Below are positions 8,013 through 16,414 of a DNA stretch of 64,000 bases, one piece after another. How positions within the stretch are numbered: the stretch's first letter is position 1; each line of letters begins with the position of its first letter. This DNA is from Clostridia bacterium. Its GTDB lineage: Bacteria > Bacillota > Clostridia > Oscillospirales > Acutalibacteraceae. A model generated the notes under the pieces. That model saw only the letters and a list, made by a program, of their open reading frames with translations, had not been told where the DNA came from and ran no database searches. A program made the position numbers and the translations under genes. The stretch is from contig JAFXAP010000015.1 in the NCBI GenBank assembly GCA_017516965.1, positions 124,001 through 188,000 on the forward strand, read 5' to 3'.

Positions 8013-9269
8013 ATGCAAACCTATGAACATTCGGTTTTGCTGGATACCAGCAAATGCACCGGCTGTACCACCTGTTTGCGCCACTGCCCTACCGAAGCTA
8101 TTCGCATAAAGGACGGTCACGCTGTTATAAACAGCGACAGGTGTATAGACTGCGGCGAGTGTATTCGTGTTTGTCCGCATAAGGCAAAAAAGGCCGTATG
8201 CAGCAAACTCGAAAGTATGGACCGCTTTAAGTGGAAAATTGCTCTTCCCGCACCTACTTTGTACGGCCAGTTTGATAATCTTGACGATATTGACTATGTA
8301 CTTGGCGGACTTTTAAACATAGGCTTTGACGATGTTTTTGAAGTTTCAAAGGCGGCAGAGCTTGTATCTGCTTATACACGTCTTTATCTAAAAACCGACG
8401 GGGTTAAAAAGCCTGCTATCAGTTCTGCATGTCCTGTGGTAATGCGACTAATAGCACTGCGTTACCCGTCACTTAACGATAACATTATTCATATGCTGCC
8501 TCCTATGGAGGTTGCCGCCCGTCTTGCACGTGAACGCGCACTAAAAAATCACCCCGAACTTGACCCTTCAGATATTGGCGTTTGTTTTATATCACCCTGC
8601 CCTGCTAAAGCCAGTTATGTTAAGAATGGATTTGCAGGCTATAAAAGTCAAGTGGATGAGGTCGTTTCAATAAGCGATATCTATTTCTTGCTAATTAACG
8701 CAATGAAGAGAGAAGCGCCTGTTGAAACACTTTCAGAATCGGGTATGATTGGTATAGGTTGGGCGCGTAGCGGCGGTGAAGCTACGGCAATTTTTAACGA
8801 GAATTATCTGGCTGCCGACGGAATTGAAAATGTTAATCGTGTTCTCGACCAGATAGAAAACGGAAATATTCCACAACTGGAGTTTGTAGAGCTTAATGCT
8901 TGTACAGGCGGTTGCGTGGGCGGTGTGCTCACAATGCAAAACCCCTTCATTGCAAAAGCCAGACTGCAAACCTTGCGCAGATATTTACCCGTTTCACAAA
9001 ACTTTTTAAATGGCGAAGATTCTAAATATATTCCTGATTACTATCTCTTTAACGAGTTGCCTGAATATCAACCAATCGCCCGACTCAGTGACAGTATGGC
9101 TGAGTCAATGCGTATGATGGCAGATATTCAAAAACTACGTAACACACTGCCCGGTATCGACTGTGGCTCTTGTGGAGCTCCAAGTTGCCGCGCATTTGCC
9201 GAAGACGTAGTAAAGGGAAATGCAAAATTAGAAGATTGCCTTATCAATTTACACAAAAAGGAAGATTAA
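8013..9269 (+). CDS. Sensory-type [FeFe] hydrogenase-like protein with extra Fe-S domains
   Basis: 418 residues. The N-terminus has two [4Fe-4S] ferredoxin motifs (CTGCTTCLRHCP and CIDCGECIRVCP). A hydrogenase large-subunit domain (about 70-340) follows, with degenerate H-cluster motifs: SSACPVV where catalytic enzymes have TSCCPxW, SPCPAK, and NACTGGCVGG. The C-terminus (about 385-410) is a CxxCxxxxC Fe-S domain (CGSCGAPSC). The four cluster cysteines can be aligned, but the preceding proton-transfer cysteine is alanine, as described for sensory (HydS-like) hydrogenases. It is therefore more likely a hydrogen or redox sensor than a catalyst. It starts with ATG after AAGGAGG and sits amid regulatory-type genes of the hyd operon. 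Confidence 0.85.
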   Translation: MQTYEHSVLLDTSKCTGCTTCLRHCPTEAIRIKDGHAVINSDRCIDCGECIRVCPHKAKKAVCSKLESMDRFKWKIALPAPTLYGQFDNLDDIDYVLGGLLNIGFDDVFEVSKAAELVSAYTRLYLKTDGVKKPAISSACPVVMRLIALRYPSLNDNIIHMLPPMEVAARLARERALKNHPELDPSDIGVCFISPCPAKASYVKNGFAGYKSQVDEVVSISDIYFLLINAMKREAPVETLSESGMIGIGWARSGGEATAIFNENYLAADGIENVNRVLDQIENGNIPQLEFVELNACTGGCVGGVLTMQNPFIAKARLQTLRRYLPVSQNFLNGEDSKYIPDYYLFNELPEYQPIARLSDSMAESMRMMADIQKLRNTLPGIDCGSCGAPSCRAFAEDVVKGNAKLEDCLINLHKKED

Positions 9270-9270
9270 A

Positions 9271-9597
9271 ATGACGGTATATGAATTGAGTCAAAACAGT
9301 CAGTTTAATGTTCTTACTATGCCCGAACCCGAAAGAGTAATTAACGGCGCCTATGTCGGCGACCTGCTGAGTTGGGTTATGGGCAAAGCCCAGTACGATA
9401 ACATCTGGATTACTATTATGTCCAACATAAATGTTGTTGCTGTGGCTTCTCTTTCCGATGTGTCTTGTGTTCTTTTGGCAGAAGATGTTACGCTTGACAG
9501 CGAGGTGCTTAACACTGCCAAAGAAAAAGGTATAAATATTCTTTCAACCCCCCTTGCTGCCTATGAAGCCGCTATCACAATATCGGGTATGATATGA
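9271..9597 (+). CDS. Second DRTGG-like small protein
   Basis: 108 residues, soluble, one alpha/beta domain: GAYVGDLLSWVMGKAQ, then IWITIMSNINVVAVASLSDVS, then CVLLAEDVTLDSEVL, ending with a helix. This is the layout of the protein at 7230 and of DRTGG domains, though with little direct identity. It follows the sensory hydrogenase gene by one base, and its stop overlaps the start of the PHP gene. A role with the sensory protein is inferred from the tight coupling. I see no catalytic residues. Confidence 0.7.
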   Translation: MTVYELSQNSQFNVLTMPEPERVINGAYVGDLLSWVMGKAQYDNIWITIMSNINVVAVASLSDVSCVLLAEDVTLDSEVLNTAKEKGINILSTPLAAYEAAITISGMI

Positions 9598-10322
9598 TGA
9601 ACAGGTATTATTACGACCTACATATTCACTCCTGTCTTTCCCCTTGCGGAGACAATGACAACACCCCAAACAATATTGCAGGTATGGCTTCACTTTGTGG
9701 GCTTAACATTGTAGCACTTACCGACCACAACACAACCGATAACTGCCCAGCTTTTTTTGAGGCGGCAAAACGGTATGGTATTATTCCCGTGGCGGGTATG
9801 GAGCTTACCACCAGTGAAGATATACATATTGTATGTTTGTTTGAAACGCTTGAGGGCGCTATGGCTTTTGGCAAAAAGGTAAAGAGTTTGAGCATACCCA
9901 TTAAAAACCGCGTTGATATTTTTGGTTCTCAACTAATACTTGACGGGCAAGACAACATAATCGGAGAAGAAGAAAATTTGCTTATAAATGCAACCCTTAT
10001 TTCTGCAAATGAAGTTCCCGATTTGGTAAATGAGTTTGGTGGCATTTGCTACCCTGCGCACATAGACCGACAGTCAAACGGAATTATATCTGTGCTTGGC
10101 ACTTTTCCTACCACTCCTCATTTTAACTGTGTAGAACTTCACGACGGTAGTAAAACCGAAGAATACGTGCAAAAATACGGCTTGCAAGATAAAAAAATAA
10201 TAGTTAGTTCAGATGCGCACAATCTTACAGATATGCGTGACAAAGAAAACTATTTCGACCTTGACGATGAGCCTTACAGCAGTAATTTTGTAAGAAGCCA
10301 GCTTTTTAAACTTTTGAGGTGA
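9594..10322 (+). CDS. PHP-domain metal-dependent phosphoesterase-like protein
   Basis: 242 residues of the PHP superfamily. Metal-binding motifs are visible: DLHIHSCLSPCGD at the N-terminus, ALTDHNTTDN at about 43, GMELTTSEDIHIVCLF at about 66, PAHIDRQ at about 155 and SSDAHNL near 206. PHP proteins hydrolyse phosphoester bonds (polymerase PHP, histidinol phosphatase, nucleotide phosphatases); the substrate here is unknown. A PHP gene at this place in hydrogenase operons is common in Clostridia. The ATG at 9594 overlaps the previous stop; a second ATG follows at 9597. Confidence 0.85.
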   Translation: MMNRYYYDLHIHSCLSPCGDNDNTPNNIAGMASLCGLNIVALTDHNTTDNCPAFFEAAKRYGIIPVAGMELTTSEDIHIVCLFETLEGAMAFGKKVKSLSIPIKNRVDIFGSQLILDGQDNIIGEEENLLINATLISANEVPDLVNEFGGICYPAHIDRQSNGIISVLGTFPTTPHFNCVELHDGSKTEEYVQKYGLQDKKIIVSSDAHNLTDMRDKENYFDLDDEPYSSNFVRSQLFKLLR

Positions 10323-10328
10323 TATTTT

Positions 10329-10877
10329 ATGAAGGAGTTATCACTTAATATTCTTGATATTACCGAAAATTCCGTAAAAGCGGGTGCAACACTCACCGAA
10401 ATATCTATTGTTGAAAGTGGTGATACACTCACCCTTACAATAAAGGATGACGGTTGCGGTATGAGTGATGAAATACTAAGCACTGTAGAAAATCCATTTT
10501 ATACCACTCGCACCACCAGAAAAGTAGGGCTTGGCATTCCGCTGCTTAAGATGGCGGCTGAAATGACCGGAGGCAAGGTAAAAATAGTTTCAAGCACCAA
10601 TGAGGCTAATCACGGCACCACCGTGACGGCGCACTTTTTTAAAAATCATCTGGACTTCACCCCGCTTGGTGATATAAAAGAAACCATCGTCACCTTAATA
10701 CAGGGTCACCCTGATACCGATTTTCTTTTTACCCACCAAACAAATAGCGGCGAAGTAAAGCTTGACACCCGTGAACTTCGTGTCGCGCTTGAAGGTGTCC
10801 CATTAGATACATACGAGGTTATCGTGTGGATTAAAGAGTATCTTAATGAGCAGTATCAACTGCTAGATAATAGATAA
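10329..10877 (+). CDS. GHKL ATPase with C-terminal extension
   Basis: 182 residues. The first ~110 are a histidine-kinase-like ATPase domain: N box ILDITENSVKAG, G1 box DDGCGMSDE, a VGLGIPLLKMAAE G2 box and a closing NHGTTVTAHF. The remaining ~70 residues (LGDIKETIVTLIQGHPDTDF onward) form a separate small domain that I do not recognise. No phospho-acceptor histidine domain is present. This is the second GHKL protein in the operon and is not a close copy of the one at 7580. It may act as a protein kinase or anti-sigma-like factor, but no partner sigma factor is nearby. Confidence 0.75.
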   Translation: MKELSLNILDITENSVKAGATLTEISIVESGDTLTLTIKDDGCGMSDEILSTVENPFYTTRTTRKVGLGIPLLKMAAEMTGGKVKIVSSTNEANHGTTVTAHFFKNHLDFTPLGDIKETIVTLIQGHPDTDFLFTHQTNSGEVKLDTRELRVALEGVPLDTYEVIVWIKEYLNEQYQLLDNR

Positions 10878-10908
10878 AATAAATAATTCCAGAAAGGAAG
10901 TTATTAAA

Positions 10909-11277
10909 ATGAAATCTTTGGCTGAATTACAGGCAATCAAAGACAAAATGAAAGACAAGGTTGTAATCCGTGAAGGCGTTAGTTCTACCCGCGTTGTTGT
11001 TGGTATGGCTACCTGCGGTATTGCAGCAGGCGCTCGCCCTGTGCTTAGCGCTTTTGTTGAGGCAGTAAACGAAGGCGGTCTCGCTGGGACTGTTACAGTA
11101 TCACAAACAGGTTGTGTTGGCCTTTGCCAGTATGAACCTATTGTAGAGGTTTATGAAGCAGGTAAAGACAAGGTTACCTACGTTAAGATGACTGCTGACA
11201 AGGCAAAAGAAGTTGTTGAAAAGCATCTTAAAGGCGGCAAGGTTGTAACAGAGTACACCGTTGCTAACTGTGAATAA
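10909..11277 (+). CDS. Thioredoxin-like [2Fe-2S] ferredoxin subunit of the hydrogenase
   Basis: 122 residues with a thioredoxin-like [2Fe-2S] fold. The ligands are in MATCGIAAGA and QTGCVGLCQY. It resembles the N-terminal domain of HydB-type proteins and the C-terminal half of NuoE, and stands alone between the regulatory block and hydB, as in other clostridial hyd operons. It probably passes electrons within the NADH-hydrogenase complex. The ATG follows AAAGGAAG. Codon use resembles hydB and hydA (strongly biased), which suggests high expression compared with the preceding regulatory genes. Confidence 0.88.
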   Translation: MKSLAELQAIKDKMKDKVVIREGVSSTRVVVGMATCGIAAGARPVLSAFVEAVNEGGLAGTVTVSQTGCVGLCQYEPIVEVYEAGKDKVTYVKMTADKAKEVVEKHLKGGKVVTEYTVANCE

Positions 11278-11294
11278 TATTTGGAGGTAAAGTT

Positions 11295-13115
11295 ATGATT
11301 CGTGCACATGTACTTATTTGTGGCGGTACAGGCTGTACCTCATCAGGTAGTAAATCAATTCAGGAAGCATTTGAAAAGAACATTGCTGACGCAGGTCTTG
11401 GCGAAGAAGTAAAACTCGTTCAGACAGGTTGCTTTGGTCTTTGCGCATTGGGTCCTGTTGTTATCGTTTATCCTGATGGTACTTTCTATAGCCGTGTTAC
11501 CACCGACGATGTAAAAGAAATTGTTGAAGAACACCTTCTTAAAGGTCGTCCTGTTGAGCGTTTGATTTATAGTGACACAGGCGCTGAAGAGGTTGTAGAG
11601 GCGGCAAGCGTATCACTTAACGATACTGCATTCTACAAATCACAAAACCGTGTTGTTCTTCGTAACTGCGGTGTTATTGACCCTGAAAACATAGACGAGT
11701 ATATCGCTATGGACGGTTACGCAGCGCTCGGTAAGGTTCTTACCGAAATGAAACCTGAAGACGTTATCCAGACTGTTTTGGATTCCGGTCTTCGCGGTCG
11801 TGGCGGCGGCGGCTTCCCAACCGGTCTTAAGTGGAAATTCTGTGCTCCTAACAAAGCAGCTCAAAAATATGTAGTATGTAACGCCGACGAAGGTGACCCA
11901 GGCGCATTCATGGACCGTTCAGTTCTTGAAGGTGACCCACACTGTATTATTGAAGCAATGGCTATTGCAGGTTATGCAGTTGGCGCTACCAAGGGTTACG
12001 TTTACGTTCGTGCTGAATACCCAATCGCTGTTGCTCGTTTGCAAAAGGCTATTGACCAGGCAAATGAATACGGTCTTTTAGGTAAAGACATCTTTGGTTC
12101 AGGCTTTGACTTTGACCTTCAGATTCGTCTTGGCGCAGGCGCATTCGTTTGCGGTGAAGAAACTGCTCTTATGACATCTATTGAAGGCAATCGTGGTGAG
12201 CCACGTCCTCGTCCTCCTTTCCCTGCAGTTAAGGGTCTTTACAACTCACCAACAGTTGAAAACAACGTTGAAACCTTTGCTAATATTCCTCAAATCATCC
12301 TTAAAGGTGCTGATTGGTTTAAGACAATGGGTACCGAAAAGGCTCCCGGTACAAAGGTATTTGCGCTTGGTGGTAAAATTGAGCACACAGGTCTTGTAGA
12401 AATTTCTATGGGTACTACACTTCGTCACATTATCGAAGACATCGGCGGCGGTATTCCTAACGGTAAGAAATTCAAGGCTGCTCAGACAGGTGGTCCTTCA
12501 GGCGGTTGTATTCCTGAATCACTTATCGATACCGAGGTTGACTTTGACAACCTTACAGCCATCGGTTGTATGATGGGTTCAGGCGGTCTTATCGTTATGG
12601 ACGAAGACAACTGTATGGTTGATATGGCTAAATTCTTCCTTGAATTTACCGTTGACGAATCTTGCGGTAAGTGTACTCCTTGCCGTGTTGGTACAAAACG
12701 TCTTCTTGAAATGCTTGATAAAATTACCGAAGGTAAGGCTACACTCGAAGACCTTGACAAACTTGAAGAGCTTTGCTATTACATTAAGCAAAACTCACTT
12801 TGCGGCCTTGGTCAGACAGCGCCAAACCCTGTTCTTGCAACACTTAAGTTCTTCCGCGATGAGTATGTAGCTCACGTTGTTGACAAAAAGTGTCCTGCAG
12901 GCGTATGTAAAGATCTTCTTACATTTGTTGTTGATAAAGATAAGTGTATCGGTTGCGGTATGTGCGCAAGAAACTGCCCTGTTAACGCTATTGCTAAGAC
13001 AGACTACATAGCACCCGGTCACAAACTTGCTTCTTACGAAATTGATACTACCAAGTGCATTAAGTGCGGTGTATGTATTGGTAACTGTAAGTTCAAGGCA
13101 ATCAGTAAGGTTTAA
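11295..13115 (+). CDS. hydB: NADH-binding flavoprotein subunit of the trimeric [FeFe] hydrogenase (NuoF/HydB)
   Basis: 606 residues. Domain order: thioredoxin-like [2Fe-2S] (ICGGTGCTSSGS, QTGCFGLCALG; 1-90); NuoF core with FMN site GRGGGGFPTG at about 166 and NADH site CNADEGDPGAF at about 194; the [4Fe-4S] motif SCGKCTPCRVG with the distal NSLCGLGQ; and a C-terminal 2[4Fe-4S] ferredoxin (CIGCGMCARNCP and CIKCGVCIGNCK). It oxidises or reduces NAD(H) and splits electrons between the flavin and Fe-S chain to HydA. It follows the ferredoxin subunit by 17 bases and precedes hydA by 18. The start is clear (GGAGGTAAAGTTATG). Confidence 0.97.
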   Translation: MIRAHVLICGGTGCTSSGSKSIQEAFEKNIADAGLGEEVKLVQTGCFGLCALGPVVIVYPDGTFYSRVTTDDVKEIVEEHLLKGRPVERLIYSDTGAEEVVEAASVSLNDTAFYKSQNRVVLRNCGVIDPENIDEYIAMDGYAALGKVLTEMKPEDVIQTVLDSGLRGRGGGGFPTGLKWKFCAPNKAAQKYVVCNADEGDPGAFMDRSVLEGDPHCIIEAMAIAGYAVGATKGYVYVRAEYPIAVARLQKAIDQANEYGLLGKDIFGSGFDFDLQIRLGAGAFVCGEETALMTSIEGNRGEPRPRPPFPAVKGLYNSPTVENNVETFANIPQIILKGADWFKTMGTEKAPGTKVFALGGKIEHTGLVEISMGTTLRHIIEDIGGGIPNGKKFKAAQTGGPSGGCIPESLIDTEVDFDNLTAIGCMMGSGGLIVMDEDNCMVDMAKFFLEFTVDESCGKCTPCRVGTKRLLEMLDKITEGKATLEDLDKLEELCYYIKQNSLCGLGQTAPNPVLATLKFFRDEYVAHVVDKKCPAGVCKDLLTFVVDKDKCIGCGMCARNCPVNAIAKTDYIAPGHKLASYEIDTTKCIKCGVCIGNCKFKAISKV

Positions 13116-13133
13116 GAAAGGAGCCAAAATATA

Positions 13134-14888
13134 ATGGATATGATTAATGTAAAAATTAACGGTATTGCTGTAAGCGTACCAAAGGGCTCCACTGTTTTAG
13201 AGGCTGCCCGCGTAGCTGGTGTAGAAATTCCTACCCTTTGCTTTATGAAAGAACGCAACGAAATCGGCGCTTGCCGTATCTGTATGGTAGAGGTTAACGA
13301 AGGTCGCGGTTTCCGTCTTGTTACCGCTTGCGTTTACCCCTGCACCGATGGTATGGAAGTTATCACCAACTCTGAAAAGGTTCAAAAGTCACGCAAGACT
13401 ACACTTGAGCTTATTCTTTCAACACACGATAAAAAATGTCTCTCTTGCGCTCGTTCAACAAATTGTGAACTTCAAAAGCTTTGCCGTGACTACGGCGTAG
13501 ATGAAGGCGCATTTGACGGCTTTAAGCCTGTATATGACCTTGACTACAGCACACCACACCTTGTACGTGACAACAACAAGTGTATTCTTTGCCGTCGTTG
13601 CGTAGCAGTTTGTGAAGAGCAGTATGTTAGCGTTATAGGCGCAAACGACCGTGGTATTGACACCAACATTGGTCAGGCATTTGAGCTTTCTCTTAACAAC
13701 ACACCTTGTATCTCTTGCGGTCAGTGTACTGCAGTTTGTCCTACAGGCGCTCTTACCGAAAGAGATGATACCGATAAGATTTGGGCAGCTCTTGCTGATC
13801 CTAGCAAAACAGTTGTTGTTCAGACAGCTCCTTCTATCCGCGCAACCTTGGGTGAATGCTTTGGTATGCCAATCGGTTCTAACGTAGAAGGCAAAATGGT
13901 AGCAGCTCTTCGTCGTCTTGGTTTCGACAAGGTATTTGATACCAACTTTGCCGCTGACCTTACCATTGTTGAAGAAGCAAATGAACTTATTGATCGTGTT
14001 AAAAATGGCGGTGTGCTCCCAATGATCACATCTTGCTCACCAGGTTGGGTTAAGTTCTGCGAACTTTACTACCCCGATATGATTAATCACCTTTCAAGCT
14101 GTAAGTCACCTCAGCAGATGGCAGGCGCAGTTATTAAGACATACTGGGCAGAAAAAGCAGGCATTGACGCTAAAGATATCGTAAGCGTATCAGTAATGCC
14201 TTGTACTGCTAAGAAGTTTGAAATTGGTCGTGAAGATCAGTCAGCTGCAGGTGTTCCTGACGTTGATATCGCTATCACAACACGTGAACTTGGTCGTATG
14301 ATTGACCGTGCAGGTCTTAACTTTGCAAACCTTCCTGACGAAGAATTTGACAATCCACTTGGTGAAGACACCGGTGCGGCTGTTATATTCGGTGCTACAG
14401 GCGGCGTTATGGAGGCTGCTCTTCGTACCGCTAATGACTGGATTAGCGGCAAAGACAACGCTGACGTTGACTACACTGCAGTTCGTGGCACAATGGGTCT
14501 GAAACAGGCTACTGCTAAGCTTGGCGATATGGAAGTTAAGGTTGCTGTAGCTTCCGGCGCTGCTGCTGCAAAGGTTGTTATGGACAAAATGAAGGCAGGC
14601 AACCCAGACGGTTGGACCTTTGTTGAAATTATGGGATGCCCCGGCGGTTGTGTAAACGGCGGCGGTCAGCCAATTCAACCTCAGTCGGTTCGCGACACAG
14701 TTGATTTGAAGGCTGTTCGTGCAAAGGCACTCTATGACCAGGATGCTGCAAGCCTCATCCGCAAATCACACGAGTCACCTGTTGTAAAGGCACTTTACAG
14801 CGAATGGTATGACGGTTTTGGCGGCCACAAGGCTCATCACGACCTCCACACCACATATGTTGCTCGTAAGAAATACAACGCTGAATAA
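13134..14888 (+). CDS. hydA: [FeFe] hydrogenase catalytic subunit (NADH-dependent, trimeric type)
   Basis: 584 residues, cytoplasmic; it makes or consumes H2. The N-terminus is a [2Fe-2S] ferredoxin fold (about 1-80, GACRICMVEV), then a His/Cys [4Fe-4S] site (HDKKCLSCARSTNCE), two [4Fe-4S] clusters (CILCRRCVAVC and CISCGQCTAVCP), and the H-cluster domain from about 210. H-cluster motifs read TSCSPGW, MPCTAKKFE and MGCPGGCVNGGGQP. The first has Ser where many enzymes have a second Cys; I recall this variant in other trimeric enzymes but cannot verify it. The C-terminal tail with LYSEWYDGFGGHKAHH is typical. Its maturases HydE, HydF and HydG are not in the window. Confidence 0.97.
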   Translation: MDMINVKINGIAVSVPKGSTVLEAARVAGVEIPTLCFMKERNEIGACRICMVEVNEGRGFRLVTACVYPCTDGMEVITNSEKVQKSRKTTLELILSTHDKKCLSCARSTNCELQKLCRDYGVDEGAFDGFKPVYDLDYSTPHLVRDNNKCILCRRCVAVCEEQYVSVIGANDRGIDTNIGQAFELSLNNTPCISCGQCTAVCPTGALTERDDTDKIWAALADPSKTVVVQTAPSIRATLGECFGMPIGSNVEGKMVAALRRLGFDKVFDTNFAADLTIVEEANELIDRVKNGGVLPMITSCSPGWVKFCELYYPDMINHLSSCKSPQQMAGAVIKTYWAEKAGIDAKDIVSVSVMPCTAKKFEIGREDQSAAGVPDVDIAITTRELGRMIDRAGLNFANLPDEEFDNPLGEDTGAAVIFGATGGVMEAALRTANDWISGKDNADVDYTAVRGTMGLKQATAKLGDMEVKVAVASGAAAAKVVMDKMKAGNPDGWTFVEIMGCPGGCVNGGGQPIQPQSVRDTVDLKAVRAKALYDQDAASLIRKSHESPVVKALYSEWYDGFGGHKAHHDLHTTYVARKKYNAE

Positions 14889-14901
14889 TCAGTAAAATCT
14901 A

Positions 14902-14934
14902 ACACCCTAAGGTATGTACCTTAGGGTGTTTTTT
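14902..14934. terminator. Terminator of the hydrogenase operon, shared with malQ
   Basis: A 13-bp perfect stem (ACACCCTAAGGTA with its complement), 2-base loop, then TTTTTT on the plus strand. It lies at the junction of convergent hydA and malQ. Confidence 0.9.
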
Positions 14935-16414
14935 AATTTCTTTCTTTAGTAAGCTTTTTTAGCAGTTTTGCATTGTCTTGATTTATATCATCTTTACTCA
15001 TTCGCCACACCCAGTTATCTCCTATAGTGCCGGGTGTATTCATACGGGCGCTGCTATCAAGGCACAACACGTCCTGCATTGGTATAATCAGTAACATTGA
15101 ATCTGATTTTGACAACGCTCGTATCATATCGTGCGAAACACAACCCGTGTTATTACGTATAAGGGTGTTAAAAATCACTCTTTCTTTAGTAGACGCTTTG
15201 TTATACCAGCCAAGTGCTGTATCATTATCGTGAGTGCCCGTATAGCACACACAATTATATGGGTAATTTTGCGGCAGATATATATTCTCCATATCACCGC
15301 CAAATCCAAACTGCAAAATTTTCATATTAGGAAAGTCGGTATGCTTTAAAAGCTCTATCACCTTTTCGTCCTCTTCGCCACCTAAATCCTCAGCTATTAT
15401 ATTGATTTCACCTATGTTTTCCCGCATCTTGTCCCAAAAGGTTGCGTCCTCGCCATCAATCCAACTGCCCGAAAGGGCGTTATTACTACCAGCAGGTATT
15501 TGATAAAACCGAGCAAATGCGCGAAAATGGTCTATGCGCACTACATCATACATATCACAGCAAAACTTTAGGCGTGATGTCCACCAACGATAGTCTGATT
15601 CCCTCATATTTTGCCAATTATATATGGGGTTCCCCCACAATTGACCGTTTTCAGAAAAAACGTCAGACGGCACACCTGCAACCATTGTAGGCGTAAAATC
15701 ACGCGAAAGTAAAAAATCGTCGGGATTACCCCACACGTCAGCGCTATCGGGAGCTACATAAAAAGGTATGTCGCCTATAATTTTTACACCATTTTGGTTT
15801 GCATAACGCTTTAATTCGTAATACTGACAAAAGAAAAAATACTGAGTAACCTTATAAAACTCGATAACCGGTTTGTATTTTTGTTTAAACACTTCAATAA
15901 AATCGGGCAGTTTATATTTAAAACCCTCAGGCAAATCAGATATGCTGTCGGCGCAGTATATTTCAGATGCCGCCGCAAAAAGCGCATAGTCTTCGAGCCA
16001 AAACTTGTTATCACTCAAAAAACTTTTATAGTTTTTACTCGTAGTATCAAAGTTATTTACCGCTTTTTTAAGCAGCGGAATTTTAATTTTTCGCGCAAGC
16101 GCGTAATCGACATTTTTGCCGAAATTACAATCATTTATATCTTCTTTACAAAGAAGTCGGTCACTAAGCAAAAAATCAATATCGATATAGAGTATCTCAC
16201 CGGCAAAGCTACTTGGCGACTTATAGGGCGAATTGCCCTCACCTAACGGACAAAGGGGTAATATTTGCCAAAATTTTTGATTTGAATCACGCAAAAAATC
16301 AATAAATTTATAAGCCTCAACACCAAGACTTCCTATGCCATAGGAAGAGGGCAATGATGATACTGCCAATAATACACCGCTATACCTCTTTTGCGTTTTA
16401 TCCTTTGACGGCAC
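14933..16414 (-). CDS. malQ: 4-alpha-glucanotransferase (amylomaltase, GH77)
   Basis: 493 residues, the full length for GH77. It transfers maltosyl and longer glucans between alpha-1,4-glucans in the cytoplasm. Visible motifs are SSLPSSYGIGSLG near the N-terminus, KIIGDIPFYVAPDSADVW, VRIDHFRAFARFY (nucleophile Asp region), IAEDLGG (acid/base Glu), GTHDNDTALGW, and RMNTPGTIGDNWVWR near the end. The likely start is GTG at 16414, overlapping the end of the upstream permease gene by 17 bases, so it is the last gene of the sugar ABC operon. This implies that the imported sugar is a malto-oligosaccharide. Confidence 0.95.
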   Translation of the reverse strand: MPSKDKTQKRYSGVLLAVSSLPSSYGIGSLGVEAYKFIDFLRDSNQKFWQILPLCPLGEGNSPYKSPSSFAGEILYIDIDFLLSDRLLCKEDINDCNFGKNVDYALARKIKIPLLKKAVNNFDTTSKNYKSFLSDNKFWLEDYALFAAASEIYCADSISDLPEGFKYKLPDFIEVFKQKYKPVIEFYKVTQYFFFCQYYELKRYANQNGVKIIGDIPFYVAPDSADVWGNPDDFLLSRDFTPTMVAGVPSDVFSENGQLWGNPIYNWQNMRESDYRWWTSRLKFCCDMYDVVRIDHFRAFARFYQIPAGSNNALSGSWIDGEDATFWDKMRENIGEINIIAEDLGGEEDEKVIELLKHTDFPNMKILQFGFGGDMENIYLPQNYPYNCVCYTGTHDNDTALGWYNKASTKERVIFNTLIRNNTGCVSHDMIRALSKSDSMLLIIPMQDVLCLDSSARMNTPGTIGDNWVWRMSKDDINQDNAKLLKKLTKERN

